Assembly: GCA_964236445.1 (NCBI GenBank)
Contig: CAXSDR010000018.1
Coordinates: forward strand, 1-46,138
Length of the DNA stretch: 46,138 nucleotides
From: CAXSDR01 sp964236445
GTDB taxonomy: Bacteria; Actinomycetota; Actinomycetes; Motilibacterales; Motilibacteraceae
Reading direction: 5' to 3'
Below are positions 24,644 through 32,880 of the stretch, piece after piece. The notes beneath the pieces were generated by a model, which saw only the letters and a list, made by a program, of their open reading frames with translations, was not told the origin of the DNA and ran no database searches. The number at the start of each line of letters is the position of its first letter. The stretch's first letter is position 1. The translations under genes were made by a program, and so were the position numbers.

Positions 24644-25430
24644 TCACGCACCGTTTCGCGTTGTCCCAGTGCCGCGTTCGCGTAGCGGCCGCCCCAGCGA
24701 TGGCATCTCACCTTCGCTCGACCGCACGACTCGGGCCGGCGGCTCACCGGACGATCTCCAGCCGCGCACAGGGGCGTAGAAGTCGACGATACCGACGGGT
24801 GGCCCGTCGAGGAAGACATCTGCGGTGCCCTGGCCCCGGTCGGCGTAGCCGTAGAACCGCAGACCGCGACCGACGAAGCGCAGCCTCACGGAGTCGGGCA
24901 CGCAGCTGTAGGGGAGGCCGTCGAGGCCGTCGCCATGGAGCCAGGCCCCGGTGTAGTCGAGCTGGTCGAAGCTCCTTCCCTCGACGTCCCGGCGATGACC
25001 CTGGCCAAGCCTTCCACCTGCTGCAGCGCGCTCGCGAGCTCGCGCATCCCGGCGCCGGCGATCTGTCCCTGCCCTGCTGCGGACAGTGCGATGTCGGCGG
25101 CGAACGTGGCGTGACGTGCGATCTGGTCGAGTCCCGCGGAGACGCCGACGTCGTAGGCGTGACCGGCCGTCATCTCAGCGGAGTCGAGCATCTGTCGGCT
25201 CACCGAAGCGACGGACAACCTGTCGGCGCGAAAGCCGGTCATGCTCTGCTGCAAAGTTCCCACGACGGCGGCGAACCGCTGCACGGCCTGGTCAGTGGCC
25301 CGCTCGACCGCACCCAGCGCGTCCTGTGCCGCGGAGTCGAGCGCTGCTGTTCGGCGCAACGGTGACCAGCGCGTACGCCGCCAGCAGGTTGGCGATGCCC
25401 GCCAGCAGTGTGCGATGTCGTTCGTAGAAG
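24644..25430 (-). pseudogene. Frameshifted gene: membrane segment, helical region, galactose-binding-like domain
   Basis: Three frames together suggest one protein. The 5' part (from about 25430) reads IFYERHRTLLAGIANLLAAY, a likely membrane segment. After a shift near 25355 comes a helical stretch of ~125 residues (ALDSAAQDALGAVERATDQA, then ISG-free Ala/Gln-rich helices to VEGLARVIAGTSREG). After a shift near 24985 comes a beta-sandwich region: FDQLDYTGAWLHGDGLDG, SVRLRFVGRGLRFYGYADRG, TADVFLDGPPVGIVDFYAP, as seen in C-terminal domains of secreted carbohydrate-active proteins. The last frame ends at 24644. No intact start was found. Family unknown. Confidence 0.5.
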
Positions 25431-25627
25431 ATCGCGGGAAATGCGGGCTGTGCAGAAGATCATCGAAGTTCTCGCGTTGTCCTGGCGACTGCTTTGCGTG
25501 AGAGGCTTCGGACTTCCTTCTCCTCGACGGGGGCTTCGGTGCGCGATCATTTGACGCGACCGCACCGCCACATCATCGGAGGCTTCGAGACCGTGGCACC
25601 GCCTCGCTTCCACCGCAGCGGACCGGC

Positions 25628-26815
25628 ATGAGTCCCGACCGTGTGCTCGATGACGTGCGAGCGGCGCTGCCCGGCTATCTGCACGCGATGGGCGTCGACG
25701 TCCAGGATCGTGACGACATCGTGCAGGAGACCCTGATCCGACTCCTGCGGGTACGCGGTCGCCTCGACGACGAGGTGGTCGGCTCCTACAGCTTCGTCAC
25801 CGCGCGCAACATCGTCGTGTCACGGCGACGGTCCGAGACCACTGCCGAACGTCGCCTGCCCGAGCTGGTCGACCTGGTGCAAGGTGAGTCAGGCGAGGAG
25901 TACGTCGAGCGCCGGGAACGCGAGGTGGCGTTGCTCGCCGCGCTCGAAGGGCTCGACGCGGCGGATCGTGACGTGCTCGTCTCGCACGAGCTGCACGGTG
26001 AGAGCACGGTCTCGATCGGCGAGCGTCACGGGAAGCGCCCGTCCGCCGTCGTCATGCAGCTGGCGCGGCTGCGGGCGCGCGTACGCCTGGACTACTTGCT
26101 CTCGCTGCGGAACGTGACGTTGGTGTCGAGCCGCTGCCGGGCGGTGCTGCTGGCGATCTCGGCCGGCGACGTACGCCGACAGCGCGAGAGCTCTGCCGCA
26201 GAGCACCTGATGACGTGCCCCGGCTGCGCCGAACTGGCCGCACCGCTGATGACACGGCGGATGTGGCTCGCCGCCCTGTGGCCGCTGGGGCTGGGCGCAG
26301 CCTGGTCGGCGCTGCGGTGGTGGCGGTCGCAGGGTCCCGCTGCGCAGACGGTTCAGGCGGGTGGTGTCGTCATGGTGGCGGCCGTGACCGCGCTGGTGGT
26401 GGCCCGTCCGACGGCCACGCCGGCCACGCCGGCCGCGCCGGCGGCACTCGGCACCGCTGCACCGTCGCCGGTCGCCGCGATGGCGACCTGGGCACCCGGG
26501 TTCGTCCCGGCATCACACGAGGGGCGCCCGGTCGTGCTGCTACGAGCGCCGGTGCAGTCGGTGCCGGCCGACGAGGGCTTCTGGGTCGGCGCCGGCTCAG
26601 GCCGCATGTGGGTGCAGCTGCGCACGGCCAAGGGCTCGGAGTCGCCCGAGCACGTGCAGGCAGGGGACGCCGTCAGCGGTGTCGCGCGCATCATCGCCAA
26701 CACGCCGGCTTTCCTGCGCTCCTCGGGACCCGACGCGGCACACGGGCGCAGTGAGCTGCAGCAGGCAGGCGCGCACGCCGTGATCGACGCGAGCGCGGTC
26801 GAGGTCACGCACTGA
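25628..26815 (+). CDS. ECF sigma factor fused to zinc-finger anti-sigma-like and membrane/extracytoplasmic domains
   Basis: Residues 5-70 are sigma region 2 (DRDDIVQETLIRLLRVRGR, SYSFVTARNIVVSRRR). Residues ~100-155 are region 4 (LLAALEGLDAADRDVLVSHE, then VSIGERHGKRPSAVVMQLAR as HTH). They are followed by a segment with C170 and HLMTCPGC at about residues 194-201, the HxxxCxxC zinc-finger of anti-sigma (ZAS) proteins. Two membrane spans (about 212-232 and 242-260) follow, then a Pro/Ala linker and an extracytoplasmic domain (VVLLRAPVQSVPADEGFWVG, then VQAGDAVSGVARI) with OB-like character. One chain thus joins sigma, anti-sigma-like and sensor parts. Fusions of this kind exist in some ECF groups; release probably needs proteolysis. 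Confidence 0.85.
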   Translation: MSPDRVLDDVRAALPGYLHAMGVDVQDRDDIVQETLIRLLRVRGRLDDEVVGSYSFVTARNIVVSRRRSETTAERRLPELVDLVQGESGEEYVERREREVALLAALEGLDAADRDVLVSHELHGESTVSIGERHGKRPSAVVMQLARLRARVRLDYLLSLRNVTLVSSRCRAVLLAISAGDVRRQRESSAAEHLMTCPGCAELAAPLMTRRMWLAALWPLGLGAAWSALRWWRSQGPAAQTVQAGGVVMVAAVTALVVARPTATPATPAAPAALGTAAPSPVAAMATWAPGFVPASHEGRPVVLLRAPVQSVPADEGFWVGAGSGRMWVQLRTAKGSESPEHVQAGDAVSGVARIIANTPAFLRSSGPDAAHGRSELQQAGAHAVIDASAVEVTH

Positions 26816-26886
26816 CATGGTTTCTCCGGCGTGGTCGTCGCTCGGTGCCGACGGGTGCGCTGGGGACTCCTCGCTAGGGTTCGACC

Positions 26887-27045
26887 ATGGCCACCTGGGA
26901 GTACGCAACCGTCCCGCTTCTCGTGCACGCCACCAAACAGATCCTCGACACCTGGGGTCAGGACGGGTGGGAGCTCGTGCAGGTCGTGCCCGGCCCCGGC
27001 GGCGGTGAGCAGCTCGTCGCCTACCTCAAGCGCGAGAAGCCGTGA
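26887..27045 (+). CDS. DUF4177 small protein (Rv3678A-like)
   Basis: A 52-residue protein, MATWEYATVPLLVHATKQI followed by LDTWGQDGWELVQVVPG, carries the DUF4177 pattern (WEY ... LDxWGxDGWELV). Its TGA overlaps the GTG start of the RidA-like gene as GTGA, so the two are coupled. M. tuberculosis has the same tiny gene (Rv3678A) in the same place. The role is unknown. Confidence 0.85.
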   Translation: MATWEYATVPLLVHATKQILDTWGQDGWELVQVVPGPGGGEQLVAYLKREKP

Positions 27046-27539
27046 TCACCCCCGAGGAGCGGCTCGCTGAGCTCGGCCTCATCCTTCCGGTGGTGCCGTT
27101 GCCGGCGGGTGCGTACGTCCCCGCCGTGCGGACCGGACAGCTCGTCTTCACCGCCGGCCAGATCCCGGTCACGGACGGTCAGGTGCTCGCCAGGGGCAAG
27201 GTCGGCGAAGGGGAGGGGAGCGCGGTCGCGCCCGCCCGCGCCAAGGAGCTGGCTGCGGTCTGCGCGCTCAACGCCCTCGCCGCCGTCCAAGCCCTCGTCG
27301 GTGATCTGTCGCAGGTCAGTCGGGTGGTGAAGGTCGTCGGATTCGTCGCGTCGGAGCCCTCGTTCAGTGGCCAGCCGGGAGTGATCGACGGTGCGAGCGA
27401 GCTGCTGGTCGACGTGTTCGGTGATGCCGGCCGGCACGCCCGCAGCGCCGTCGGGGTCGCGGCCCTGCCGCGCGACGTCCCCGTCGAGGTCGAGATCGTC
27501 GTGGAGCTCGCGGCTCGCTCCGGCATCCTGCAGGTCTGA
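27042..27539 (+). CDS. RidA/YjgF-YER057c-UK114 family protein
   Basis: A 165-residue protein of the Rid superfamily: an N-terminal LPAGAYVPAVRTGQLVFTAG, the central AAVCALNALAAVQALVGDL helix, VSRVVKVVGFVASEPSF, and the trimer-cleft end ARSAVGVAALPRDVPVEVEI. In RidA itself an Arg near the end binds the imine carboxylate; here R in ARSAVG is in the matching place. The longer N-terminus with EERLAELGLILP is typical of the actinobacterial Rv3678c subgroup. It may hydrolyse reactive enamines/imines. It lies in a tight run with DUF4177 and the MBL-fold hydrolase. Confidence 0.87.
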   Translation: MITPEERLAELGLILPVVPLPAGAYVPAVRTGQLVFTAGQIPVTDGQVLARGKVGEGEGSAVAPARAKELAAVCALNALAAVQALVGDLSQVSRVVKVVGFVASEPSFSGQPGVIDGASELLVDVFGDAGRHARSAVGVAALPRDVPVEVEIVVELAARSGILQV

Positions 27540-27545
27540 GAGCCG

Positions 27546-28343
27546 ATGGGGGCAGTTGCGCTGCTGCCCCGGTGGGCCGACCTGTTTCTCGCGCCCAACC
27601 CGGGGCCGATGACGCTCACGGGCACCTGCACGTGGGTGCTTCGGGCACCGTCACAGGTCCGGGTCGGGTGCGTCGTGATCGACCCCGGCCCGCTCGATGA
27701 GGGGCACCTTTCCCGGGTGGCTGCCGCGGGGCCGGTCGCCCTCATCGTGATCACCCACGGGCACGGCGACCACGTCGACGGCGCCGCGCACCTCCAGGAG
27801 CTCACCGGGGCGGCGGTCACGGCCTACGACCCGGCGCTGTGCCGCGGCGCCGACCCGCTGCGCGAGGGTCAGCAGCTCCCGACCGGTGATCTGCAAACCC
27901 GCGTGGTGCACCTGCCCGGGCACACGAACGACTCGGTCGGCATCGTCGTCGAGGACGAGGTCGAACCCGGGATCGTCGTGGGCGACACGCTGCTCGGGCG
28001 GGGCTCCACCGTGGTCGCGCACCCCGAGGGACGGCTCGGGGACTATCTCGCGACGCTGGAGCGACTCGTCGCGCTGGACCCTGACCGCCGACGGCTCGTG
28101 CTGCCGGGCCACGGCCCCGTCCGGGCGCCGCTCGGCGAGCTGGCGCGCGAGCAGCTCGAGCACAGGAGGGCCCGCACGGCGCAGGTCGCGGCGGCCGTGG
28201 GTGCAGGCGTGCGCGATCCGGAGGTCATCGTGGCGCTGCTGTATCCACAGCTGACGGGTCAGCTGGCGGGAGCTGCGCGCAGGACGGTCAGGGCGACGTT
28301 GGACTGGTTGGCCGAGGAAAGGCTCAGCGCGCCCGGCGACTGA
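27546..28343 (+). CDS. MBL-fold metallo-hydrolase (Rv3677c-like)
   Basis: The zinc-binding motif THGHGDHVDGA (HxHxDH) is at about residues 75-85; HLPGHTNDS supplies the next His, VVGDTLLGRG the bridging Asp, and LPGHGPV the last His. It is a glyoxalase II/LACTB2-like hydrolase of 265 residues with a C-terminal winged-helix-like extension (VIVALLYPQLTGQLAGAA). Its substrate is unknown; relatives act on thioesters or RNA. It starts 6 bases after the RidA-like stop. Its 3' end overlaps the convergent crp gene by 20 bp. Confidence 0.9.
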   Translation: MGAVALLPRWADLFLAPNPGPMTLTGTCTWVLRAPSQVRVGCVVIDPGPLDEGHLSRVAAAGPVALIVITHGHGDHVDGAAHLQELTGAAVTAYDPALCRGADPLREGQQLPTGDLQTRVVHLPGHTNDSVGIVVEDEVEPGIVVGDTLLGRGSTVVAHPEGRLGDYLATLERLVALDPDRRRLVLPGHGPVRAPLGELAREQLEHRRARTAQVAAAVGAGVRDPEVIVALLYPQLTGQLAGAARRTVRATLDWLAEERLSAPGD

Positions 28344-29028
28344 GCCGGTCGATGTCGAGCAGCACGACTGCTCGCGCCTCGTGGCGGATCCAGCCGCGCT
28401 GCTGGAAGTCGGCGAGCGCCTTGTTGACGGTCTCACGCGAGGCGCCGACAAGCTGGGCGAGCTCCTCCTGCGTGAGGTCGTGTGTCACGTGGATGCCCTC
28501 GTCGCCCTGCACACCGAAGCGGCGGGCCAGATCGAGCAGCGCCTTGGCCACGCGGCCCGGCACGTCGGTGAAGACCAGGTCGGCGAGGATGTCGTTGGTG
28601 CGGCGAAGGCGCTGGGCCAGCGCCTGCAGCAGGGTGCTCGCGATCTCCGGGCGACCGCGCAACCACGGCTCGAGATCGGCGTGGCTCAGGGCGATCAGCG
28701 AGGCCTCGGTGACGGCGGTGGCGGTCGAGGCGCGGGGACCGGGGTCGAAGAGCGACAGCTCACCGAACATCTCGCCGGGCCCGACCACGGCCAGCAGGTT
28801 CTCGCGGCCGTCAGAGGCGGTGCGCCCCAGCTTCACCTTGCCGGAGAGCACGAGGTAGAGCCGGTCGCCGGCCTCTCCCTCAGCGAAGAGCACCTGCCCC
28901 CGGCCGAGGCGCACCTGGGCCATGGTCGCGCGGAGCTCGGCCGCGGCCTCGTCGTTGAGCGCCGCGAACAGCGGAGCATGCCGGACATGGTCTCGGACCT
29001 GCTCGCCAACGCCCTCGTCGGTGGACAC
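28324..29028 (-). CDS. crp: Crp/Fnr-family cAMP-type transcription regulator
   Basis: The N-terminal cyclic-nucleotide-binding beta-roll contains LFAEGEAGDRLYLVLSGKV and the phosphate-binding cassette GELSLFDPGPRASTATAV (GEL-x-P-R-A-S/T). The C-terminal winged helix has LTQEELAQLVGASRETVNKA as HTH. The sequence is close to actinobacterial Crp/GlxR (M. tuberculosis Rv3676), a global regulator of carbon metabolism and resuscitation. The GTG at 29028 gives 234 residues, near the usual 224; the frame is open further upstream, but that sequence is poor. It is divergent from the SpoIIE-like gene at 29194, with 165 bp between them. Confidence 0.92.
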   Translation of the reverse strand: MSTDEGVGEQVRDHVRHAPLFAALNDEAAAELRATMAQVRLGRGQVLFAEGEAGDRLYLVLSGKVKLGRTASDGRENLLAVVGPGEMFGELSLFDPGPRASTATAVTEASLIALSHADLEPWLRGRPEIASTLLQALAQRLRRTNDILADLVFTDVPGRVAKALLDLARRFGVQGDEGIHVTHDLTQEELAQLVGASRETVNKALADFQQRGWIRHEARAVVLLDIDRLSRRAR

Positions 29029-29193
29029 ACCGGTGATTCTGCCGTACGCGCGGCTCCGGCGTCCCGGGGTGCCGCCAAACAGCTGGCTCGTCGCCGTCGT
29101 CGGACGGGGTTTGCGCCTCGCGATCGATCGCCGTGCGCCGCGCGCCCACGATAGGTTGCGCGGTGTGGCGGCCCCCTGCGCAACCGGTGCGGA

Positions 29194-31374
29194 GTGAGCG
29201 CGTTCCCCGAATCGGCCTTCGAGCGGCTGTTCGCGACCTCGCCTGCTCCTCACGTGCTGCTGACACCGGACCTCGTGATCTGCGGCGTGAACGACGCCTA
29301 TCTGCGCGCCACCGGCCGTGACCGCGGCCGGCTGGTTGGGATGAACCTGTTCGACGCCTTCCCCGATGACGTGCACCACGACGACAACGCCGCCCGGCTG
29401 CGGGCCTCGTTCGCACGGACCCTCGCCAGTCGTGAGCCCGACGTGCTTCCTGCGCAGCGCTATGACGTGGCGCCCGACGACACGTCGCCCGGGCCGGTGC
29501 AGGAACGCTGGTGGAGCCTGGTCACCAGCCCGGTCTTCGACGAGGCCGGAGTCATCTCGCACCTGCTGCACCGCGTCGAGGACATCACCGACCTCGCAGC
29601 CCCCGCTCCGGGAAGTCCCCCTGCCTCCGCTGTCGAGCTCTATGCGCGTGGCCGCGAGCTCCAGGAGCTCAACGAGCAGCTGCGGGCATCGCAGGCGGAG
29701 ACGGCGCGCGTGCTGGAGAGCATGGCGGTCGGCTACATCGCGCTCAACGAGCGCTTCGAGGTCACGTTCATCAACTCGGAGGGCGAGCGGTTCATCGAAC
29801 GCACCCGCCAGGAGCTCGTGGGCGCGTCACTGTGGGACTCGTTCGACGGACTCGAGGAGCTCGCGTTCGGCCAGTGCTACCACCGGGTGATGAGCAGCCG
29901 GGTCCCCGAGTCGCTCGAGGCCTTCTATCCCGCGCTCGAATTGTGGTTCGAGGTGCGCGTCGTGCCGGAGCCCGGCGGGATCGGCCTCTATTTCCTGGAC
30001 ATCACGGCCCGGGTCACCGCGCAGCAGAGCGTGCAGCGCAACAGCGATCGCCTCGCCCTGCTCGCCTCCGTCAGCGAGGTCCTGGCGGCGACGCTCGACG
30101 TGGACACCGCGATGCGGGCGCTGGCCGAGACCGTGGTGCCGCAGCTCGCCGACTGGTGCGTCATCACCGTCGTCGACGGGCAGGACATGCGTGACGTCGC
30201 CGCGGTCCATCACGACCCCGCGATGCAGGCCGACGTCGACGCCTACGTCGCGTCGCAGCCGGCGTCGATGTCGTCAGCTGCTCCCATCCGTCACGTGCTC
30301 AGCACCGGCGAGCCGGTGATCGCCCCGGCAATCCGCGACGAGGTGGTCGAGGCGGTGTTTCCCGACCCCGGCGTACGCGCCCTGCTCGCCCGCCTGCGAC
30401 CCAGCGCCGGCATCGCGATCCCTATCCGCACGCCCGAGCACACCCTGGGCGTGCTCGCGCTGTGGCACGGGCCCGACCGGCCGCCCCACACCGAGGAGGA
30501 CATCCAGGCGGCGCTGGAGATCGGACGCCGCGCGGGGCTGCTCATCGAGAACGCCACGCTCTACGCCGGGCAGTTCGCGCTGGCGGAGGCACTGCAGCGA
30601 AGCCTGCTGACCGCGCCGCCGCAGCCCGACCACATCCACATCTCGACCCGCTACCAGCCCGCCGCCCAGCAGGCGCAGGTCGGCGGCGACTGGTACGACG
30701 CCTTCATGACCCGCGACGGCGCGACCGTGCTGGCGATCGGCGACGTCATCGGGCACGACTTCGTGGCGGCGGCGGTCATGGGTCAGGTGCGCGGACTGCT
30801 GCGCGGCATCGGCTATGCCACGGGTGCGGCCCCCGCGTCACTGCTCGCGCAGCTCGACGAAGCCATCGACGGATTGATGGTCAACACCATCGCGAGCGCC
30901 ATCGTCGCCCGGCTCGAGCAGACCGAGTCGGAGAAGGGCTCGGGCCGCCGGGTGCTGCGCTGGTCGAACGCCGGCCACCCGCCGCCCGTCGTGCTCGACG
31001 AGGACGGTGTGGTGCACGTGCTCGACGGCGCAGAGCCCGACCTGCTGCTCGGCCTCGGCATGCACGCCCTGCGCCACGAGAGCGTCATGACGCTCAGGCC
31101 GGGTTCGCTGGTGCTGCTGTTCACCGACGGGCTGATCGAGCGCCGCGGGCTCTCCCTCGACGACGGGCTGAGCCAGCTCACGTCGGCGCTGCGCGAGCTG
31201 CGGGGGATGGCGCTCGAGCCGCTGCTCGACGAGCTGCTGCGCCGACTGCTGCCGGGCGAGCAGGAGGACGACGTGGCGATCGTCGCCGTACGCCTCTATC
31301 GCGAGGACCAGCTGCGTCCGCAGGAGGCGGGCCCGCTGCTGCTGCCCGTCACGATCGAGGCTGGCGAGGAGTGA
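29194..31374 (+). CDS. PAS-PAS-GAF-PP2C (SpoIIE/RsbU-type) serine phosphatase
   Basis: A 726-residue paralogue of the phosphatase at 21082, with an extra N-terminal PAS (about residues 8-130, HVLLTPDLVICGVNDAYLRA, ending in VEDITDLA). The second PAS (about 170-275) has SMAVGYIALNERFEVTFINS, GAF covers ~285-455 (QLADWCVITVVDGQD), and the SpoIIE phosphatase ~470-710 with GGDWYDAF, IGDVIGHD, FTDGLIERR and EDDVAIVAV. All metal residues appear intact. It presumably dephosphorylates an anti-anti-sigma protein; none is encoded in the window. Promoter sequences would be shared with divergent crp, so Crp control is plausible but unproven. Confidence 0.93.
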   Translation: MSAFPESAFERLFATSPAPHVLLTPDLVICGVNDAYLRATGRDRGRLVGMNLFDAFPDDVHHDDNAARLRASFARTLASREPDVLPAQRYDVAPDDTSPGPVQERWWSLVTSPVFDEAGVISHLLHRVEDITDLAAPAPGSPPASAVELYARGRELQELNEQLRASQAETARVLESMAVGYIALNERFEVTFINSEGERFIERTRQELVGASLWDSFDGLEELAFGQCYHRVMSSRVPESLEAFYPALELWFEVRVVPEPGGIGLYFLDITARVTAQQSVQRNSDRLALLASVSEVLAATLDVDTAMRALAETVVPQLADWCVITVVDGQDMRDVAAVHHDPAMQADVDAYVASQPASMSSAAPIRHVLSTGEPVIAPAIRDEVVEAVFPDPGVRALLARLRPSAGIAIPIRTPEHTLGVLALWHGPDRPPHTEEDIQAALEIGRRAGLLIENATLYAGQFALAEALQRSLLTAPPQPDHIHISTRYQPAAQQAQVGGDWYDAFMTRDGATVLAIGDVIGHDFVAAAVMGQVRGLLRGIGYATGAAPASLLAQLDEAIDGLMVNTIASAIVARLEQTESEKGSGRRVLRWSNAGHPPPVVLDEDGVVHVLDGAEPDLLLGLGMHALRHESVMTLRPGSLVLLFTDGLIERRGLSLDDGLSQLTSALRELRGMALEPLLDELLRRLLPGEQEDDVAIVAVRLYREDQLRPQEAGPLLLPVTIEAGEE

Positions 31375-31413
31375 GGTTGAGCGGGCAGCGTCGCGGGGCG
31401 CCGCCGTGCCGCG

Positions 31414-31752
31414 TCAGACCTGGAAGCCGACCGCCCGCAGTGCTGTCTCGGCCGCCTGCTCGTCCTGCTGGTGGGTGCCTCCGGAGATACCCAGGCCGCC
31501 GACGACGGCCCCTGCCAGCACGATGGGGTAGCCGCCGCCCGCCGCCAGGAGCCGGGGGATGTTTGCCATCTGCGACACGGCGGGGTCGGCCAGGACCGTT
31601 GACCAGGTGTGGGTCTGAACTCCGTAGGGCACTGCGGTCCAGGCCTTGTCGATCGCGACCTGCACCGTCAAGAATCTGGCGTCGGCGGTACGTTCGAACG
31701 CCGTCAGGTGCCCGCCGGCGTCGGTGACCGCGATCGCCACCTCGATCCCGAT
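31414..31752 (-). pseudogene. GlcG/HbpS-like (DUF336) protein, 5'-truncated
   Basis: The C-terminal three quarters of a GlcG/HbpS family protein is intact: EVAIAVTDAGGHLTAFERTA, AIDKAWTAVPYGVQTHTW, IPRLLAAGGGYPIVLAGAVV, GGLGISGGTHQQDEQAAE, stop at 31414. Similarity starts abruptly at GIEVAIAV near 31750; the ~25 residues that should precede it are missing, and upstream bases belong to an HxlR gene on the other strand. HbpS-type proteins bind haem or act in glycolate utilisation. No start codon or promoter remains. Confidence 0.82.
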
Positions 31753-31983
31753 GTCTGCCCCAAGGTGCTTACTCAGACCCTGCGGCGGCTGGAGGCGTCC
31801 GGGCTGGTGACCCGGACCGTCTACCCCCAAGTGCCTCTGCACGTCGAGTACGCCCTCACCGACCTCGGGCACAGCGCCGCGAAACCCCTGGGCGAGCTGC
31901 GCACGTGGGCCGAGGACAATCTCGACGCCGTCACCTACCCCGGTCCGAACACCACCGGGGGTGCCGGCATCGCCTCCGCTTGA
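31753..31983 (+). pseudogene. HxlR-family regulator, 5'-truncated
   Basis: Starting at 31753-31759 the frame reads PKVLTQTLRRLEASGLVTRT, then VPLHVEYALTDLGHSAAKPL and ELRTWAEDNLDAV, the recognition helix, wing and last helix of an HxlR winged-helix regulator. The N-terminal third (the Cys-containing start and first helices) is absent; instead the preceding bases are antisense to the GlcG relic. It was probably the divergent regulator of the GlcG-like gene. Confidence 0.82.
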
Positions 31984-32094
31984 TCAAGGCGTCCGCCGTC
32001 TGTCGACACACATCGCCTGTCGGCCGTGCCGCACGCGTGCCTGGTGCATCGAGAACCCGGCATCGGTGCACAACTGCTCAACACGCACTCACCC

Positions 32095-32694
32095 TCAACT
32101 ACGCCCCTTGCGCGGCAGCGCGATGAGACACGACGACGGGTCCTCGTGATAGCGCGCGATCAGGTCTCGCGTGGCCAGGTCCTGCCGCCGGTGCAGCGCG
32201 TTGCGGTAGGCGGAGAGCACCGTCTCGGCGTGGGTGAGCCGGTCCACGAGCACGTCGCGGGCGCCGTCGTCGCTCGGGTCGACCGAGGACCACAGCCCCG
32301 CGAGGTCGGGCAGCGGGGGCAGCTCGTCGGGCAGACCGATCTCCATGAGGGCGAGCCGGCTGCTGCGCGCCTCGCCGAGCACCTCGCCCAGCCGCTCGAC
32401 CGCCACCGGTGCGGCATCGTTGCGCGAGAGGACGTCGCGGCGTGCCTGCAGGATGCGCCGCCAGTAGGACACGCGGCCCTCCTCCGTCGCGAGCTGGCGA
32501 CGGTAGGAGCGCAGCGCCGGCAGCGTCAGGTGCGAGAGCGCCGGGACGCGTTCGGGGATGCGCTTCGGTGTGGGCGTACGCCGCTGGCCGGGCAGCCCGG
32601 ACGACGCTGCGCCGACCTCCGTGTCCGGGGAGCCCGTCGTCGGAGCGACCCGCTGGGCACCGGTGGGTGCCGACGCGCTCGTGCGCCCCGCCAT
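32095..32694 (-). CDS. rsiG: RsiG-like c-di-GMP-responsive anti-sigma factor
   Basis: A 199-residue protein with a disordered N-terminus (1-50) and a helical core. The first helix has E72-x3-S76-x2-R79-x3-Q83-x3-D87, an exact match to the c-di-GMP motif of Streptomyces RsiG. A later helix repeats it as E157-x3-S161-x2-R164-x3-H168-x3-D172, with His where Gln is expected. In Streptomyces, RsiG binds a c-di-GMP dimer through both motifs and then sequesters the sporulation sigma factor WhiG. The ATG at 32694 has GAGGAGA 3 bases upstream. The gene is divergent from nth. No sigma factor of the WhiG/FliA type lies in the window. I am fairly sure of the family from the motif and layout; partner and ligand are inferred. 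Confidence 0.82.
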   Translation of the reverse strand: MAGRTSASAPTGAQRVAPTTGSPDTEVGAASSGLPGQRRTPTPKRIPERVPALSHLTLPALRSYRRQLATEEGRVSYWRRILQARRDVLSRNDAAPVAVERLGEVLGEARSSRLALMEIGLPDELPPLPDLAGLWSSVDPSDDGARDVLVDRLTHAETVLSAYRNALHRRQDLATRDLIARYHEDPSSCLIALPRKGRS

Positions 32695-32880
32695 GGGTCT
32701 CCTCGTCAGCGAACCGGCCACCCCGCCCGGAACACATCCGGTCAGGTGCGGGTCAGGAAGCTTCCCTGTCCCGACACGAGGCGCATCGTCGGGGCGCCTA
32801 CCAGCCTTGATAGCGCTGAGCGCACCCTCACCCGGACGGTGCAGAGTTCGTCGGCGAACGGGTGTCCGTAGGGTGATCAG

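Noticed and set aside
29029..29571. N-terminal extension of Crp to 415 residues
   Set aside because: The sequence before 29028 is Arg/Gly-rich and runs into the SpoIIE-like gene on the other strand; Crp proteins are ~225-235 residues.
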